NCBI RefSeq assembly: GCF_032884065.1
Contig: NC_088872.1
Location: forward strand, 1,054,001-1,118,000
DNA from: Artemia franciscana
Lineage: Eukaryota; Arthropoda; Branchiopoda; Anostraca; Artemiidae
Direction of reading: 5' to 3'
DNA length: 64,000 nucleotides
Shown in pieces: positions 34,331-46,660 of this stretch. Each line of letters opens with the position of its first letter. Position 1 is the stretch's first letter. Made by a program: the position numbers and the translations under genes. The notes beneath the pieces were generated by a model. The model was given only the letters and a program-made list of their open reading frames with translations. It ran no database searches and was not told where the DNA came from.

Positions 34331-37300
34331 CCTCTGATTTCCCTTTTAAATCAATCTATTGATTCTTAGAATTTTGTTAGAGCTCTTGCCATATGAGCTC
34401 TTTTCCGGCCTCGTCACAAGTGCCATATGAGCTCTTAGCTCTTGTTTTAATATGAAATTTTGAATAAATTTGCTTTTTAATTTAATCCTGTAGTCCAGTA
34501 TTATTTAATAACAATCAGTGTCCGTAGAGATTATTACCGGAGGATACAGAAACCAACTAGAAATTAATATAGAAGCATGATTTGTAAATAACAGCATTTA
34601 GATAACATTAAATAACAGCACTTAAAGGTAATAGGCCAAAGGCTGGGGATCAGTTTCATCAGGGTTATAAAAAAAAACAACTTTTGAACACTAACAAGAA
34701 AAAAGTCAGGGTTTATTTCATCCCTGCACGCAAGTGGTTCTCCGTAAAAATTACTGAAGTACCCCCTCCCCTTCCAGCAAGATAATTCCAAGATATTTTT
34801 TAGCCTAGTGTAGACAGATTTTAAAGCATTGAAATGTTTTCATTAATATTACCGGCCTTAAAATACTACCGGGGGCAGAGGAATTCCTAACTACCAGATA
34901 GCCCCGTCTGGTGCAGTGGATGCATAAATTTGGCAATGGACATTTCTAGATCACAGGAAGTTTCTGAAAGTATAAAAATACTCATAGGTCTGGAGAGGTT
35001 CAACCTTTATCTATATTGGTTTCTGCTAAGTTTTACTACTTGCTAAAAAAGACTTAAGAACCAAAATAAACCTACTTGCTGAGTTTTAATAAAGCGTTTC
35101 CTATGTGAATATTTCTATTAGCTACTGTAATTGTTATCTGTCTATGGTTAGTAATTGCAGGGTTTGGAGTAGGAGTGTTCATTAAGTTTTGTATCCTTGA
35201 GTTCTATGCAAATCAGTCTGTCCAAAATCAGCGATAAATTCAAATGGGATGTATTAATGGAAATTCTTTTATGAAATGTTTTAAGAGCTTAAAATCACGC
35301 AAGGTAGGTACGCCTACTGCTATCGGAAAACTATTCAAGCCTCGATAGCTTCTAATTGTATAGCCTTCTTTTTTTTTAATGAAAATTGAATAGTTAAAGG
35401 CCAGGGCACCAATGGTTTAGCGGGGGCTCAATCCCTCAAAATTGTGATACTACAAAGTATTTCAAGCATACATTTTGATGATTTAAAAGGCAATTTACGA
35501 ATTTCTCAATCGGTCTTATCTATACGGACAAGGGCGTATCTAGGATTTCGTTCGGGAGGGGGTAGGAAAAATCGAAAAAAATTTCATATGCAATTTTGTT
35601 ACGTTTTTACTAGTCGGTCAAATATTTCGGAGAGGGAGAGGGAAAATATTAATTATCAATAATACGAACGTTTTCTGTGTCCCTATAAGTAAAATTTTGA
35701 CTTAGTTTTTTTCGAGTTCGTGAGTGTGGGGATACACGGATCCTTCATCAGGACGAAATCGTCTAAAATCTCTTTGTGAAGATATAATAAAGATGGGATC
35801 AATATGTTTTTTACTTGTCTTTTTTCAACAGAAAATTTTTGTAGTACTTTATTTTCTTAAGTTAAAGCGCTTAAGATATTTCTGGCGAAGAAAATGTGGC
35901 ATTGATTAAGATGCTAACGGGCCTAAAGTCTCTTGTTTTTCATCAGTGACCTCTCTTTCCCAAGTTTAAAAGGGTTCATCTAGCTTCCCTGTCTTTGATT
36001 TACACGATATAATGAGTGGTTCTTTCACAAAGGGGTTGTGTGTCCCTAATTAGTAGCATTCCCTAATGTTAGACTAAATGTTGATTTTTGAAAGTTCAGA
36101 TGTCACAATGGTATTGACAAATTATTTTTTATTAGAAATAGTCGCTTGTCTTTTCTGTGATTATTCAGACATTCACAATTTTGGAAGTTATTAAGATGTG
36201 AATTTTATTTATTTGTTTTTTCTCTTGTGTTGTTTTTATCTTTTTATTAAGATGATTTAACTTTTTTCTGATTTAAATTTTTTTCTTCGATCTGTTTTTC
36301 CCGTTGATAAAGGTTCCTGGAAGTGGAGTCGAAATATTCGGATTTTTATTAGTAAAAGTTTTATTGCTGTTTTTACTTTTGTTTTCGTTCGACTGTTTTA
36401 TTTAAATTATACCAGTTTTTTCTCTCTTTAATTTGTAAGTGGAAAAAATGTTGTCTAAGAAATTATTTATTACAAATGTGATTTTAGAGAAAAAATAAGT
36501 TAATGGAGTCCTTGCAGATAGTTGGTCGTTTAGTAACGGGGAATTTTCTTCAACTCCATAGATAAGATATATTAAACACAAAATTTCACACAAAATTAAC
36601 TGTTCAATTTGACAGCATTCACGAAAATATTGTACTGCCATCTTTTTGAAAGAACCGAAATGATAATCTTAGAAAATCGCAGTTTTCAGGTATGAATAGA
36701 CCTTGGATGGATCCCGGAAGGAAAAAAAAATTCTATTTTGACGTTTTTGGTATTCTAATACTATTGAAAAAATACAGATTTGAATGAAAAGTAAGACTTG
36801 AGTTGTATAAGATGGCCCCAAGAGGCTTGAAGTAAGTGGAATGACTAAGAAAAAAAAATGATCAAACAATAAATCCTTTATGTCAATATGCATTCTTTCT
36901 TTTACTTTTACTTTTTTATATCAGGTCGGTCCTGGATTAGACCTATTCGTTCACACAGATTATTATTTGGTGCCTTTATTAATGTTTTAGTTCCGCGCAC
37001 AGAACACTGCCCAGCACATAAATCCGCACACAGAACTAACAGAGATGACAAATATAATTCACAAATGGTCTAACTGTTGTCAAAGGTTTCATAACTCATA
37101 CCAAATAAACAACGAAAGACTTTTAGCAGTGGTTGATAAGCCGTTGCCGTTAACCGAACAGAAATGCATTTTTTATTGCTATTTTTTGCCCTTTTTATGG
37201 TTAAAGTCATGTATATGACAATTGACAACGAATTTTGTGGCTCTTAACGAATTTTCTCAAACTTCTGACCTATCTAGATCGTTTTTTTGGCCAGAATATC

Positions 37301-38560
37301 CCAGGTTGCCAATTTTCCGGAAAAAAAATCTGCCGTTAACCAAAACAATGTGGCCGAAACTGTTTTTTCTTTAACAACAAGGTTGTACTAAATTTAATAA
37401 TAAACCATAAATTAATATCAAAAATTTATCAAACTACTCAATTATCATTGACAATTCGACTGAAAACTGAAAAGACTGAAACGTAAAGCAAATTCCTAAA
37501 GTCTTTTTAAAAAACAAAACGATTATTAAGATTGAATGTTTTGCCGAAATTATATTTAAATAAATAAACGGTTGAGTTGACAATTGAAAGGAGAATTCCT
37601 TTCAAATTCCTTTTCTCCTCTAAATTATTTTACAAATATAATCAATCTCTCTTAAAAAGATTTTCGAACTATATTCATCATACAAAAATCCTCCTTAGGC
37701 TTAATCCTCTCAATTAAAAATCTCTTGCCTACTGAATATACAATTGGAATACTGCGAAATGTGCGAAACATAACCTCTCTTTTGGAATCTTGTACCTTTG
37801 TTCAGTCATTGATGCAAGATTTTTTTCGTGGGAGAGGGCTATATTTAAATAATAGATAAAAACACAAGAAAGTTGTGGAAAATATTTTGCACATTTTTGG
37901 TGTGTCACAATGCCTTCTTGAGTACGTGCCTCATACATACAACAGGGGGCAAAGTAGAGAGAAAGGTACTTACCGAGGGTGACTTCTAGTTTGCTCTAAA
38001 AAAATCTGTGTTTTTTCCCTAGTTTTGTAAATATTTTATTATTTACCCGTGTTTAAGCTGTTCTAGTTTTAGTGTTGATCCTGGGAAAGTTACGGCCTTG
38101 AGGGATATTCTCTGAAATTCCTGTTTAGGACCTTCTAACCTCCCACCCTATGGTGAACATTTAATACCTGCCTGTAATTTGTTTTGTGCGTTTGTGTTAA
38201 ATGAATAAAAAAAAATGATAAAAGGGAGGTCACGAATGATACAAATAATAGTGATGACAGGAGTATACATTTTTTTTTTGAAAAAAACGTGCATGAATAA
38301 TATGATTGCTATTACACTGGGTCACGGGTGATCCTGAGGCTACATTACGATTCGCAAAGGTTTAAAGATGTTTTATTATGACTTTGGTGGTATTTTCAGT
38401 TTCTTTTTCTAAATATGTCAGTGATGAAAAACCGATTCAAAAATAAAGACGAAGTGAGGGAGATAGGCAGAGAAAATAATGTTTTGAAGTTTGTTTTATG
38501 CTTTTATCTGCCTCTTGGTTATTCCAGTTCCCTCTCAATGTTGATACTGTTATTTTCTAG

Positions 38561-38697
38561 GACGAGGATTAGAGCCACTATCCCATGCTTCCTCGTTTGG
38601 ATATTTTATGTCACCCGCCTATGCGGCAGCTTATACGAATGGAATGGGGATGGGAGTGTCTGCTGCTGCTGCCGCAAGCCTTTCAGCCGCATCTATG
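38561..38697 (+). CDS. pan: TCF/LEF (pangolin) coding exon 3
   Basis: A 137-nt exon with acceptor TTATTTTCTAG and donor ATGGTAAGT. With one base carried from exon 2 it reads GRGLEPLSHASSFGYFMSPA, then YAAAYTNGMGMGV, an Ala/Ser-rich stretch (SAAAAASLSAASM), leaving phase 0. A G-x-LEP--PSF-MGY-x-PPY--TNG arrangement is what I recall at this position in insect pangolin proteins, so homology is plausible in addition to the phase match. The frame is open throughout. A 110-codon frame over the same DNA (38415-38747) in another register is a shadow. Confidence 0.72.
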
Positions 38698-41600
38698 GTA
38701 AGTTTGTGCTATCGTATTCTGTCTGTATTTGTCTTGTAATAAATTGAACGGGCAATATATACTGTCTTATTTACAGAACACACACTTAGCCTGCTTGTGC
38801 TCTAAGATGCAGGTTTATAACTTACCCGTCCCAGAGGTTGAACATTAGTTTTTATGTTGATGGTACTTGTCCATCCAAAATCCAAACTTATAAATTATGA
38901 GGTTGAATGGAAAAAATAGCTATAAGTCTGTTATGTACAAAAAAGAGACATCAATCGGTGACGCTAGGCCAATAGTGATATTTGGTACCTCTGACTTTAA
39001 CCAATTTATTGCAGGCAATGTTCCTTCTTTAGATGATTATTTAAAAAAAAACAAGTGTTTTAACTGCCAGTAAGGAGCGACATTAAAACTTAAAACAAAC
39101 AGAAATTATTCCGTATATGGAATGGGTTGTCCCCTCCGCAATGCCTCGCTCTTTACGCTAAAGTTCGAGTCTTTGTCACAACTCTACTTTTTAAAACTAT
39201 AAAAAAAACTTTAGCGTAGAGAGCGAGGGATTGCGGTGGGGCATATACGGAATAATTTCTGTTCGTTTTAAGAATTTGATGGTTTGATTTTTGTTAAGAT
39301 CCAATGACTCTAGGGGGTGTTTCCCCTATTTTCTAAAATAAGCCAAATTTTCTCAGTATTTAAAATCAGCATAGAAATTTGATTCTTTTGATGTAACTAT
39401 TGATATAAAAATTCCGTTTTTTAGAGTTCGGTTACTATTGAGCCGGGTTGCTCCTTACTACAGTTTGTTACCACGAACTGTTTGATTTTCATCTATCTGA
39501 ACGTCATGACTTTAAAGAAGCTCAGTATTAAACTTCTTTGGGAAAATTGAAGACTTGCTCAGAAATTTCGCCATTTCTTGAGATCTTTTTGCACAGTATC
39601 AACAGCTTTGCGAAAGTTATGGCAGTAATTTTGCGGTTTTGATCCCCTCACAAACATTTTTAGCGATGGAAAAAATTGGTACTAACAGACAAAAGGAAAT
39701 GCGTTCCCATCCTAAAGGATTTTTTCCGGTACTTGCATAATAGCCTATATCGACAACACAAAGTACCCGTGTTAAGAATATATTCTTACTTCATAATTTA
39801 CTTCATAGATTACTTTAATCTGTATGTTTATATACTTCTTGAAATTTTCATCTCAATGCTCTTAGCCCTATAAGTAGTTGCAATAGAAGTAAGAGTAGTA
39901 GTAATAGTAAATGGAGCTCAGTAGTATGCACATCTTGCCTTTTGTTGACATGATCATCCCCTTAAATTTTCGACTTCTAATCAAATGAGCTGCATCCGAT
40001 CCAAAGTTTATAGAACTACCCATTCCTTGAAAACCTTATATGCCCTAGGCATAAAGGCTCTGTAGGATTGTATTCACCCTAAACACATTGTTATATGATT
40101 TTGGAGTATAGGTAACAAAATGATTGTCTCACAATGTCAGTTGAATGTGTTTTGGGAAAAGAGGATGTCAGGGAGGGGGGCTAGTTGCTCTCAATCATGT
40201 TTGACCTTTAGAAGGGAGCTAGAACTATACATCTCAAATCAAATGAAACTCTGGGGGTACATCAGGGGGATGGTGGTAAAGTATAGGGGAGGTGGCTGCA
40301 AAATGTGTTAACTATAATTATTCTGCATATTATGAAGTAAGAATTGTTTTCTTAAGATGGGTACTTGCTTTGGTGGATATATCATACAGGTACTTTTTTT
40401 TCCTATGGTTTATTACATTTTCCCGCAGTTTGCGTACTAGCAGTGCCTTTTCAGCCCCCCCCCCATGAAAAATAATTTATAGGTGTCTAATTATTATTAT
40501 TATTGTTATTTTTCTCCAGTTTCTACAGCAACATAATTATAGATGTTCCAAGCCAAATCATAGGGAGCTGTCGGGAGTTCACCTACAAAGGAGTTGCTCC
40601 AAAAAGAGTTTTTACGCTCAAAATTTTAATAGTGTCCCCCGTAAAAAGATTCATATCTGGGATCTACAAGGAGCAGGCAAGTACGCAGGAATTTGTTTCA
40701 GAGGGGTCCCAAATCCTTCAAATCCCTTGTTATGTGGGAAGTATCAGAAAATCATGGGAAAATAAAAAAATCGTGAGATTGGGGGTGGATCCGGAGGTCC
40801 CCCTTGTGTACTTGCCAGACAAGGAGAGACCTATAATTTTAACCATTGAATGGTTGAGTTTATGTTGCCTAGTTAACAATCATACCAATGAAACCTAATT
40901 GTCCTTGTGGTATTTTCCAAATATGCAATATTTTATAGGGGATATTATTTGAAATATAGAATTAGTAGATCCGCATTTGCAATTAGAAATAATCATACCG
41001 ATTTCCGAGGCTATGAATAAATTAAAGAGTTTTGTTCTTGTAATTTCGGCTTTTTTTTCTGTCCAACCTTTGCTTCTTTTGTATATTTGAGTTTTTAAAG
41101 ATGACATCAACGCAAATATTCGACATACTAAAGTTGTGGTTGTGAATGCTGGTTGCGTGGATAATTATACTATTAGTCTTGTTGATTTGTCGATTTTTCT
41201 CTGTCATGAATGGCTATGATTATTGTTGTAATTTGCTAAAAATAAATTATTTCAGCTTCTTGTCAATGTACTAAATGTATATATAATTTTAATTTCCCTG
41301 TGGAGGAAGTCTGGTACTTTGAATCCAAAAGCGGTTGATTCTTCACAAGGATTTTATTTTCGTTTATCAAATAATTTTCAAGGAATCTAATTATTACCAT
41401 TTATCGCCATTTTGTCTATAGACGGCTGTATCTGCATTGTTACGGGAGGGGGGGGGCATTTACCTCCCTGGAAGCAGTTTGACCCTTCTAGAAAGGGATT
41501 TCCCCCTTGGTGTGATTCTTCATTAATTTGCTCTTTACAGGCACGGTGCCCATACATAATTGATGATCAGTTGTCTTAATACTGGTTCTAATAAGGTGTA

Positions 41601-41814
41601 AAATATGTATATGTTTTTCGCTTTCAACTCTTTTATTTTGCGACCTACGACTTTTACGACTTACCATGTCACGACCACCTCGAATAACCAAACTATTCAA
41701 GGGTCTTAATTGATGCAAGTTTTCAATATTTTCTTGATTGTTTTTGCTGTTCACGAGAGATCTACCTTATCTCGGGTTTCATGATGTAATTTCGCTGATA
41801 TTACGAGTATAGCA
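38698..41814 (+). other. TCF intron 3 start; repeats, no exon seen
   Basis: Begins with donor GTAAGT. Includes a short family-1 element (39050-39485) and a GCAGGCAAGTACGCAGGAATT-type repeat near 40675 also found near 29480 and 59620. The 131-codon open frame at 40503-40898 overlaps that repeat and is not taken as a gene. I found no exon encoding the next conserved TCF segment or the HMG box. Confidence 0.5.
39050..39485 (+). mobile_element. Family 1, short internally deleted copy
   Basis: Has both termini: AGTAAGGAGCGAC at 39069-39081 and the right end TTGAGCCGGGTTGCTCCTTACT through GTTACCACGAACTGTTTGAT. It is about 435 bp long against about 1.7 kb for copy B. It keeps the internal hairpin (GCCTCGCTCTTTACGCTAAAG against CTTTAGCGTAGAGAGCGAGG). 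Confidence 0.8.
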
Positions 41815-42164
41815 GGGTCTTCGTATAAATCTAATTAGGCTGAAAGCAAGGTAGGCCAAATCTGTCTTTTAAAAGCTGTAGCCTATTCTAGTGAATCTGC
41901 TAAACCCGGTACAAATCGTGTTATTTCTAAAGTTGAAATCTAATAAGACTGAAATCAGGGATTTTAGAGTTAGACCTTTAAAAGCTGCTTTTAAGAAATT
42001 TTGCTATACCGAACCCAAAACGTGTTAGCCTATTTATTAGATTGAGCTCAGCTTATGCTGGGAACAGGGAAGACAAAATTTGGCTTTTAAAAGCTGTTTC
42101 GAGTGATTATGCTATACCCAACCCCAAAAATTGTTATTTCTAAAAGGTGAAATCAAGTTATAAT

Positions 42165-42545
42165 GAAAATAGGGAATGAATGAATGAACTTTATTACCCG
42201 TAAAAGTATAAAAAAACACAAAGTACGGAGTATTATAAATAAACAAAAACGATAAACAGCGCAGAAAAAAATTCAAACTAACAAAAGACAACATGGACTA
42301 AATAACCAGTATCAATATGGAAAAAGGCTGCAGAGGGTCATAACGTGAATAAAGTTGATAGTCTTTTTACATAAATCATCACTGCAAGACCGAATCCGAG
42401 AAGGCACATCAATTAAACCAAATCGAGCAATTATTTTTTCGTTTCGGTGCCATCTAGGAAACCGGAGGAGGAATTTGCAATATCTGAAATAAGCCGTACG
42501 TAGAGTATGTCATGTTGATGTTCGGTTTTTCTAGTGATTCTGCTG
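42165..42545 (-). mobile_element. 5'-truncated LINE 3' end inserted in satellite
   Basis: On the minus strand a frame with LLRFPRWHRNEKIIARFGL and VPSRIRSCSDDLCKK resembles the last residues of a Jockey/I-type ORF2. A 3' UTR of about 200 nt follows, ending AATAAAGTTCATTCATTCATTCC, a short (ATTC)n tail typical of LINE insertions. It sits between satellite monomers, so it inserted after the array formed. Confidence 0.7.
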
Positions 42546-42645
42546 CAATCGCCCCCAAAATTTATTTTTAAATTTGCTATCTAATCAGGCAGAATACAGG
42601 GAGGACACAATTTTGCTTTTAAAAGCTCTTTTTGAGGGATTCTGT

Positions 42646-43336
42646 GGTACTTGTGTATTATAGCGACCACACTGTGAGTTTTTTCACAGAGCAGTGTACT
42701 TTAAGTTTAGTCATTTCCTTTTTTTAATTAAACCCGATTGAACTGTTATTAGACGAAAATAGTGACGAAGGTCACACTGCCTTTCCACAACAAAGAATCA
42801 AAGTAGAAACAATAGGGAAAATCTTTTCAAGATAGTGGAAATCAATTCAGTGGATATTTCGGCCCTTTGAAATAGGGCCGAAATATCCACTGAATTGATT
42901 TCTACTGTCTTGAAAAGATTTTCCCTATTGTTTCTACTTTGTGTTTGTTTGGCAGAGTTGTTCTTGATGTGTTGTAAAACCTGTTTCTTTGTGTGTATTC
43001 GGAGTTAATTAGCTTATGAAATATACCAAAATATGTTGAAAATATAATACTTTAGTAACCAAAAGTATGGAAACTACAAGAGAGAATTATGGAAAGCAGG
43101 CCGCTCAGAACGTATTATATTAAATACCTAACCTAACTAAACTATATATTAAATGTTTAATTAAAGTAGTAAATGTTTAATTAAAGTAGTAGTAAAGTAG
43201 TAAGTAGTAATTAAATGTTTAATTAAAGTAGTAGTTTATCTCACTCAGGCTAAGCTAATTATCTCCGAGTGCAGACAGAGAAACCGGTTTTACCACAGAT
43301 CAAAAACATCAATGGTTGCTATAATACACAAGTACC
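42646..43336. mobile_element. MITE with TIRs inside the satellite
   Basis: Left end GGTACTTGTGTATTATAGCG and right end CTATAATACACAAGTACC are terminal inverted repeats of 24 bp with one mismatch. Flanks GATTCTGT and GATTGGGT may be an imperfect 8-bp target duplication. The interior holds a large palindrome and TTAAATGTTTAATTAAAGTAG tandem repeats. No ORF. Confidence 0.85.
42799..42941. repeat. Near-perfect palindrome, 68-bp arms
   Basis: Arms 42799-42866 and 42874-42941 with loop TTGAAAT; 66 of 68 positions pair. Left arm begins CAAAGTAGAAACAATAGGG and ends TTTCGGCCCT. It is inside the MITE at 42646-43336 and would form a very stable hairpin if transcribed. Confidence 0.92.
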
Positions 43337-43480
43337 GATTGGGTTGGGTATTCTGATATACCCAACCCAAAATTGTTATTTCGGGAGTTGAAGTCTACTT
43401 ATACTGAAAACAGGGAAGGAAGAAATTGGCTTTTATAAACTGTTTTTAGGGATTTTATACTCATACGTTATATTCATTAT

Positions 43481-46390
43481 TTTTAAGTTGAGCTCTACTT
43501 CCTGAAAGTAGGGAAGGAAAAATTTGGCATTCAAAAGCTGTTTTTGAGTGGTTTTGCTAGAGTTGTTATTTCTAATTTTGAACCCAACTTTTGCTGAAAA
43601 CAGGGAAGGAAAAATTTGGCTTTTAAAAATTGTTTATAGGGATTTTTTACTCATACGTTATATTCATTATTTTTAAGTTGAGCTCTACTTCCTGAAAATA
43701 GGGAAGGAAAAATTTGGCATTCAAAAGCTGTTTTTGAGTGGTTTTGCTATACCCAATCCAAGAGTTGTTATTTCTAATTTTGAACCCAACTTTTGCTGAA
43801 AACAGGGAAGGAAAATTTGGCTTTAAAAATTGTTTATAGGGATTTTATACTCATATGTTATATTCATTATTTATAAGTTGAGCTCTACTTCCTGAAAATA
43901 GGGAAGGAAAAATTTGGCATTCAAAAACTGTTTTTGAGTGGTTTTGCTATACCCAATCCAAGAGTTGTTATTTCTAATTTTGAACCCAACTTTTGCTGAA
44001 AACAGGGAAGGAAAAATTTGGCTTTTAAAAATTGTTTATAGGGATTTTTTACTCATACGTTATATTCATTATTTTTAAGTTGAGCTCTACTTCCTGAAAA
44101 TAGGGAAGGAAAAATTTGGCATTCAAAAGCTGTTTTTGAGTGATTTTGCTAGAGTTGTTATTTCTAATTTTGAACCCAACTTTTGCTGAAAACAGGGAAG
44201 GAAAAATTTGGCTTTTAAAAATTGTTTATAGGGATTTTATACTCATATGTTATATTCATTATTTTTAAGTTGAGCTCTACTTCCTGAAAATAGGGAAGGA
44301 AAAATTTGGCATTCAAAAACTGTTTTTGAGTGGTTTTGCTATACCCAATCCAAGAGTTGTTATTTCTAATTTTGAACCCAACTTTTGCTGAAAACAGGGA
44401 AGGAAAAATTTGGCTTTTAAAAATTGTTTATAGGGATTTTTTACTCATACGTTATATTCATTATTTTTAAGTTGAGCTCTACTTCCTGAAAATAGGGAAG
44501 GAAAAATTTGGCATTCAAAAGCTGTTTTTGAGTGATTTTGCTAGAGTTGTTATTTCTAATTTTGAACCCAACTTTTGCTGAAAACAGGGAAGGAAAAATT
44601 TGGCTTTTAAAAATTGTTTATAGGGATTTTATACTCATATGTTATATTCATTATTTTTAAGTTGAGCTCTACTTCCTGAAAATAGGGAAGGAAAAATTTG
44701 GCATTCAAAAACTGTTTTTGAGTGGTTTTGCTATACCCAATCCAAGAGTTGTTATTTCTAATTTTGAACCCAACTTTTGCTGAAAACAGGGAAGGAAAAA
44801 TTTGGCTTTTAAAAATTGTTTATAGGGATTTTTTACTCATACGTTATATTCATTATTTTTAAGTTGAGCTCTACTTCCTGAAAATAGGGAAGGAAAAATT
44901 TGGCATTCAAAAGTAGTTTTTGAGTGATTTTGCTAGAGTTGTTATTTCTAATTTTGAACCCAACTTTTGCTGAAAACAGGGAAGAAAAAATTTGGCTTTT
45001 AAAAATTGTTTATAGGGATTTTATACTCATATGTTATATTCATTATTTTTAAGTTGAGCTCTACTTCCTGAAAATAGGGAAGGAAAAATTTGGCATTCAA
45101 AAACTGTTTTTGAGTGGTTTTGCTATACCCAATCCAAGAGTTGTTATTTCTAATTTTGAACCCAACTTTTGCTGAAAACAGGGAAGGAAAAATTTGGCTT
45201 TTAAAAATTGTTTATAGGGATTTTTTACTCATACGTTATATTCATTATTTTTAAGTTGAGCTCTACTTCCTGAAAATAGGGAAGGAAAAATTTGGCATTC
45301 AAAAGCTGTTTTTGAGTGATTTTGCTAGAGTTGTTATTTCTAATTTTGAACCCAACTTTTGCTGAAAACAGGGAAGGAAAAATTTGGCTTTTAAAAATTG
45401 TTTATAGGGATTTTATACTCATATGTTATATTCATTATTTTTAAGTTGAGCTCTACTTCCTGAAAATAGGGAAGGAAAAATTTGGCATTCAAAAACTGTT
45501 TTTGAGTGGTTTTGCTATACCCAATCCAAGAGTTGTTATTTCTAATTTTGAACCCAACTTTTGCTGAAAACAGGGAAGGAAAAATTTGGCTTTTAAAAAT
45601 TGTTTATAGGGATTTTTTACTCATACGTTATATTCATTATTTTTAAGTTGAGCTCTACTTCCTGAAAATAGGGAAGGAAAAATTTGGCATTCAAAAGTAG
45701 TTTTTGAGTGATTTTGCTAGAGTTGCTATTTCTAATTTTGAACCCAACTTTTGCTGAAAACAGGGAAGAAAAAATTTGGCTTTTAAAAATTGTTTATAGG
45801 GATTTTATACTCATATGTTATATTCATTATTTTTAAGTTGAGCTCTACTTCCTGAAAATAGGGAAGGAAAAATTTGGCATTCAAAAACTGTTTTTGAGTG
45901 GTTTTGCTATACCCAATCCAAGAGTTGTTATTTCTAATTTTGAACCCAACTTTTGCTGAAAACAGGGAAGGAAAAATTTGGCTTTTAAAAATTGTTTATA
46001 GGGATTTTTTACTCATACGTTATATTCATTATTTTTAAGTTGAGCTCTACTTCCTGAAAATAGGGAAGGAAAAATTTGGCATTCAAAAGCTGTTTTTGAG
46101 TGATTTTGCTAGAGTTGTTATTTCTAATTTTGAACCCAACTTTTGCTGAAAACAGGGAAGGAAAAATTTGGCTTTTAAAAATTGTTTATAGGGATTTTAT
46201 ACTCATATGTTATATTCATTATTTTTAAGTTGAGCTCTACTTCCTGAAAATAGGGAAGGAAAAATTTGGCATTCAAAAGCTGTTTTTGAGTGGTTTTGCT
46301 ATACCCAATCCAAGAGTTGTTATTTCTAATTTTGAACCCAACTTTTGCTGAAAACAGGGAAGGAAAAATTTGGCTTTTAAAAATTGTTTT
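43481..46390. repeat. Higher-order satellite repeat, 392-bp period
   Basis: The anchor AGCTCTACTT recurs at 43491, 43681, 43881, 44083, 44273, 44475, 44665, 44867, 45057, 45259, 45449, 45651, 45841, 46043 and 46233. From 43881 the spacing alternates exactly 202/190 bp, giving a 392-bp unit of four monomers. The 12-bp difference is presence or absence of TACCCAATCCAA in the GCTAT/GCTAG stretch. Confidence 0.95.
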
Positions 46391-46660
46391 GAGTGATTTT
46401 GGTACATCCAACCCAAAATTTATTTTTTCTAAAGTTGAACCTACGTATGCTGGAAACAGGGAAGGAAACGATTGGCTTTTAAAAGCTGTTTCTGAGGGAT
46501 TCTGCTATACCCAACCAAAAATTTGTTATTTCTAAAGTTGTACTCTTCTTATGCTGAAAACACGGAAGGCAAAATTTTACTTTTAAAGCTGTTTTCTTGT
46601 GACTGCTGTACCCAACACAGGAGTTGTTATTTCTATTGTTGTTCTAAATATTTTATTTAC

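Larger units (their letters stand above)
31346..38560 (+). other. TCF intron 2 (7.2 kb)
   Basis: From donor GTAAGT to acceptor TTATTTTCTAG. Contents: poly-G/C runs (31571, 32091, 32760), the eIF1 retropseudogene region (32829-33676), a family-2 repeat (33770-34330) and an unassigned GGGCGTATCTAGGATTTCG-type repeat near 35528. The rest is AT-rich. No further exon was recognised. Confidence 0.7.
41815..46660. repeat. Satellite array of about 95-bp monomers
   Basis: All monomers share a core like GAAAACAGGGAAGGAAAAATTTGGC, (T)TTTAAAA(G)CTGTTTTTGAG and TTTTGCTATACCCAACCCAA. Diverged monomers lie at 41815-42170, 42560-42645, 43346-43480 and 46390-46660. The centre (about 43480-46390) is homogenised. 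The array is interrupted by a LINE tail and a MITE. No ORF; frames at 46175-46535 are satellite sequence. Confidence 0.93.

Noticed and set aside
38415..38747. 110-codon frame across TCF exon 3
   Set aside because: Its register is wrong for the splice phases from exon 2, and it reads through intron on both sides.
40503..40898. 131-codon open frame, plus an alternative frame after a TTTTTCTCCAG acceptor-like site
   Set aside because: No ATG start, no recognised domain in either frame, and the DNA includes a phrase shared with other dispersed loci, so it is probably repeat sequence and not a gene or TCF exon.
43481..46390. Regularly spaced repeats that could be mistaken for a CRISPR array
   Set aside because: Spacers are themselves repeated, units are 190-202 bp, and the genome is eukaryotic; this is satellite DNA.
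46290..46535. Overlapping opposite-strand frames of about 80 codons
   Set aside because: They lie in the satellite and simply translate its monomers.
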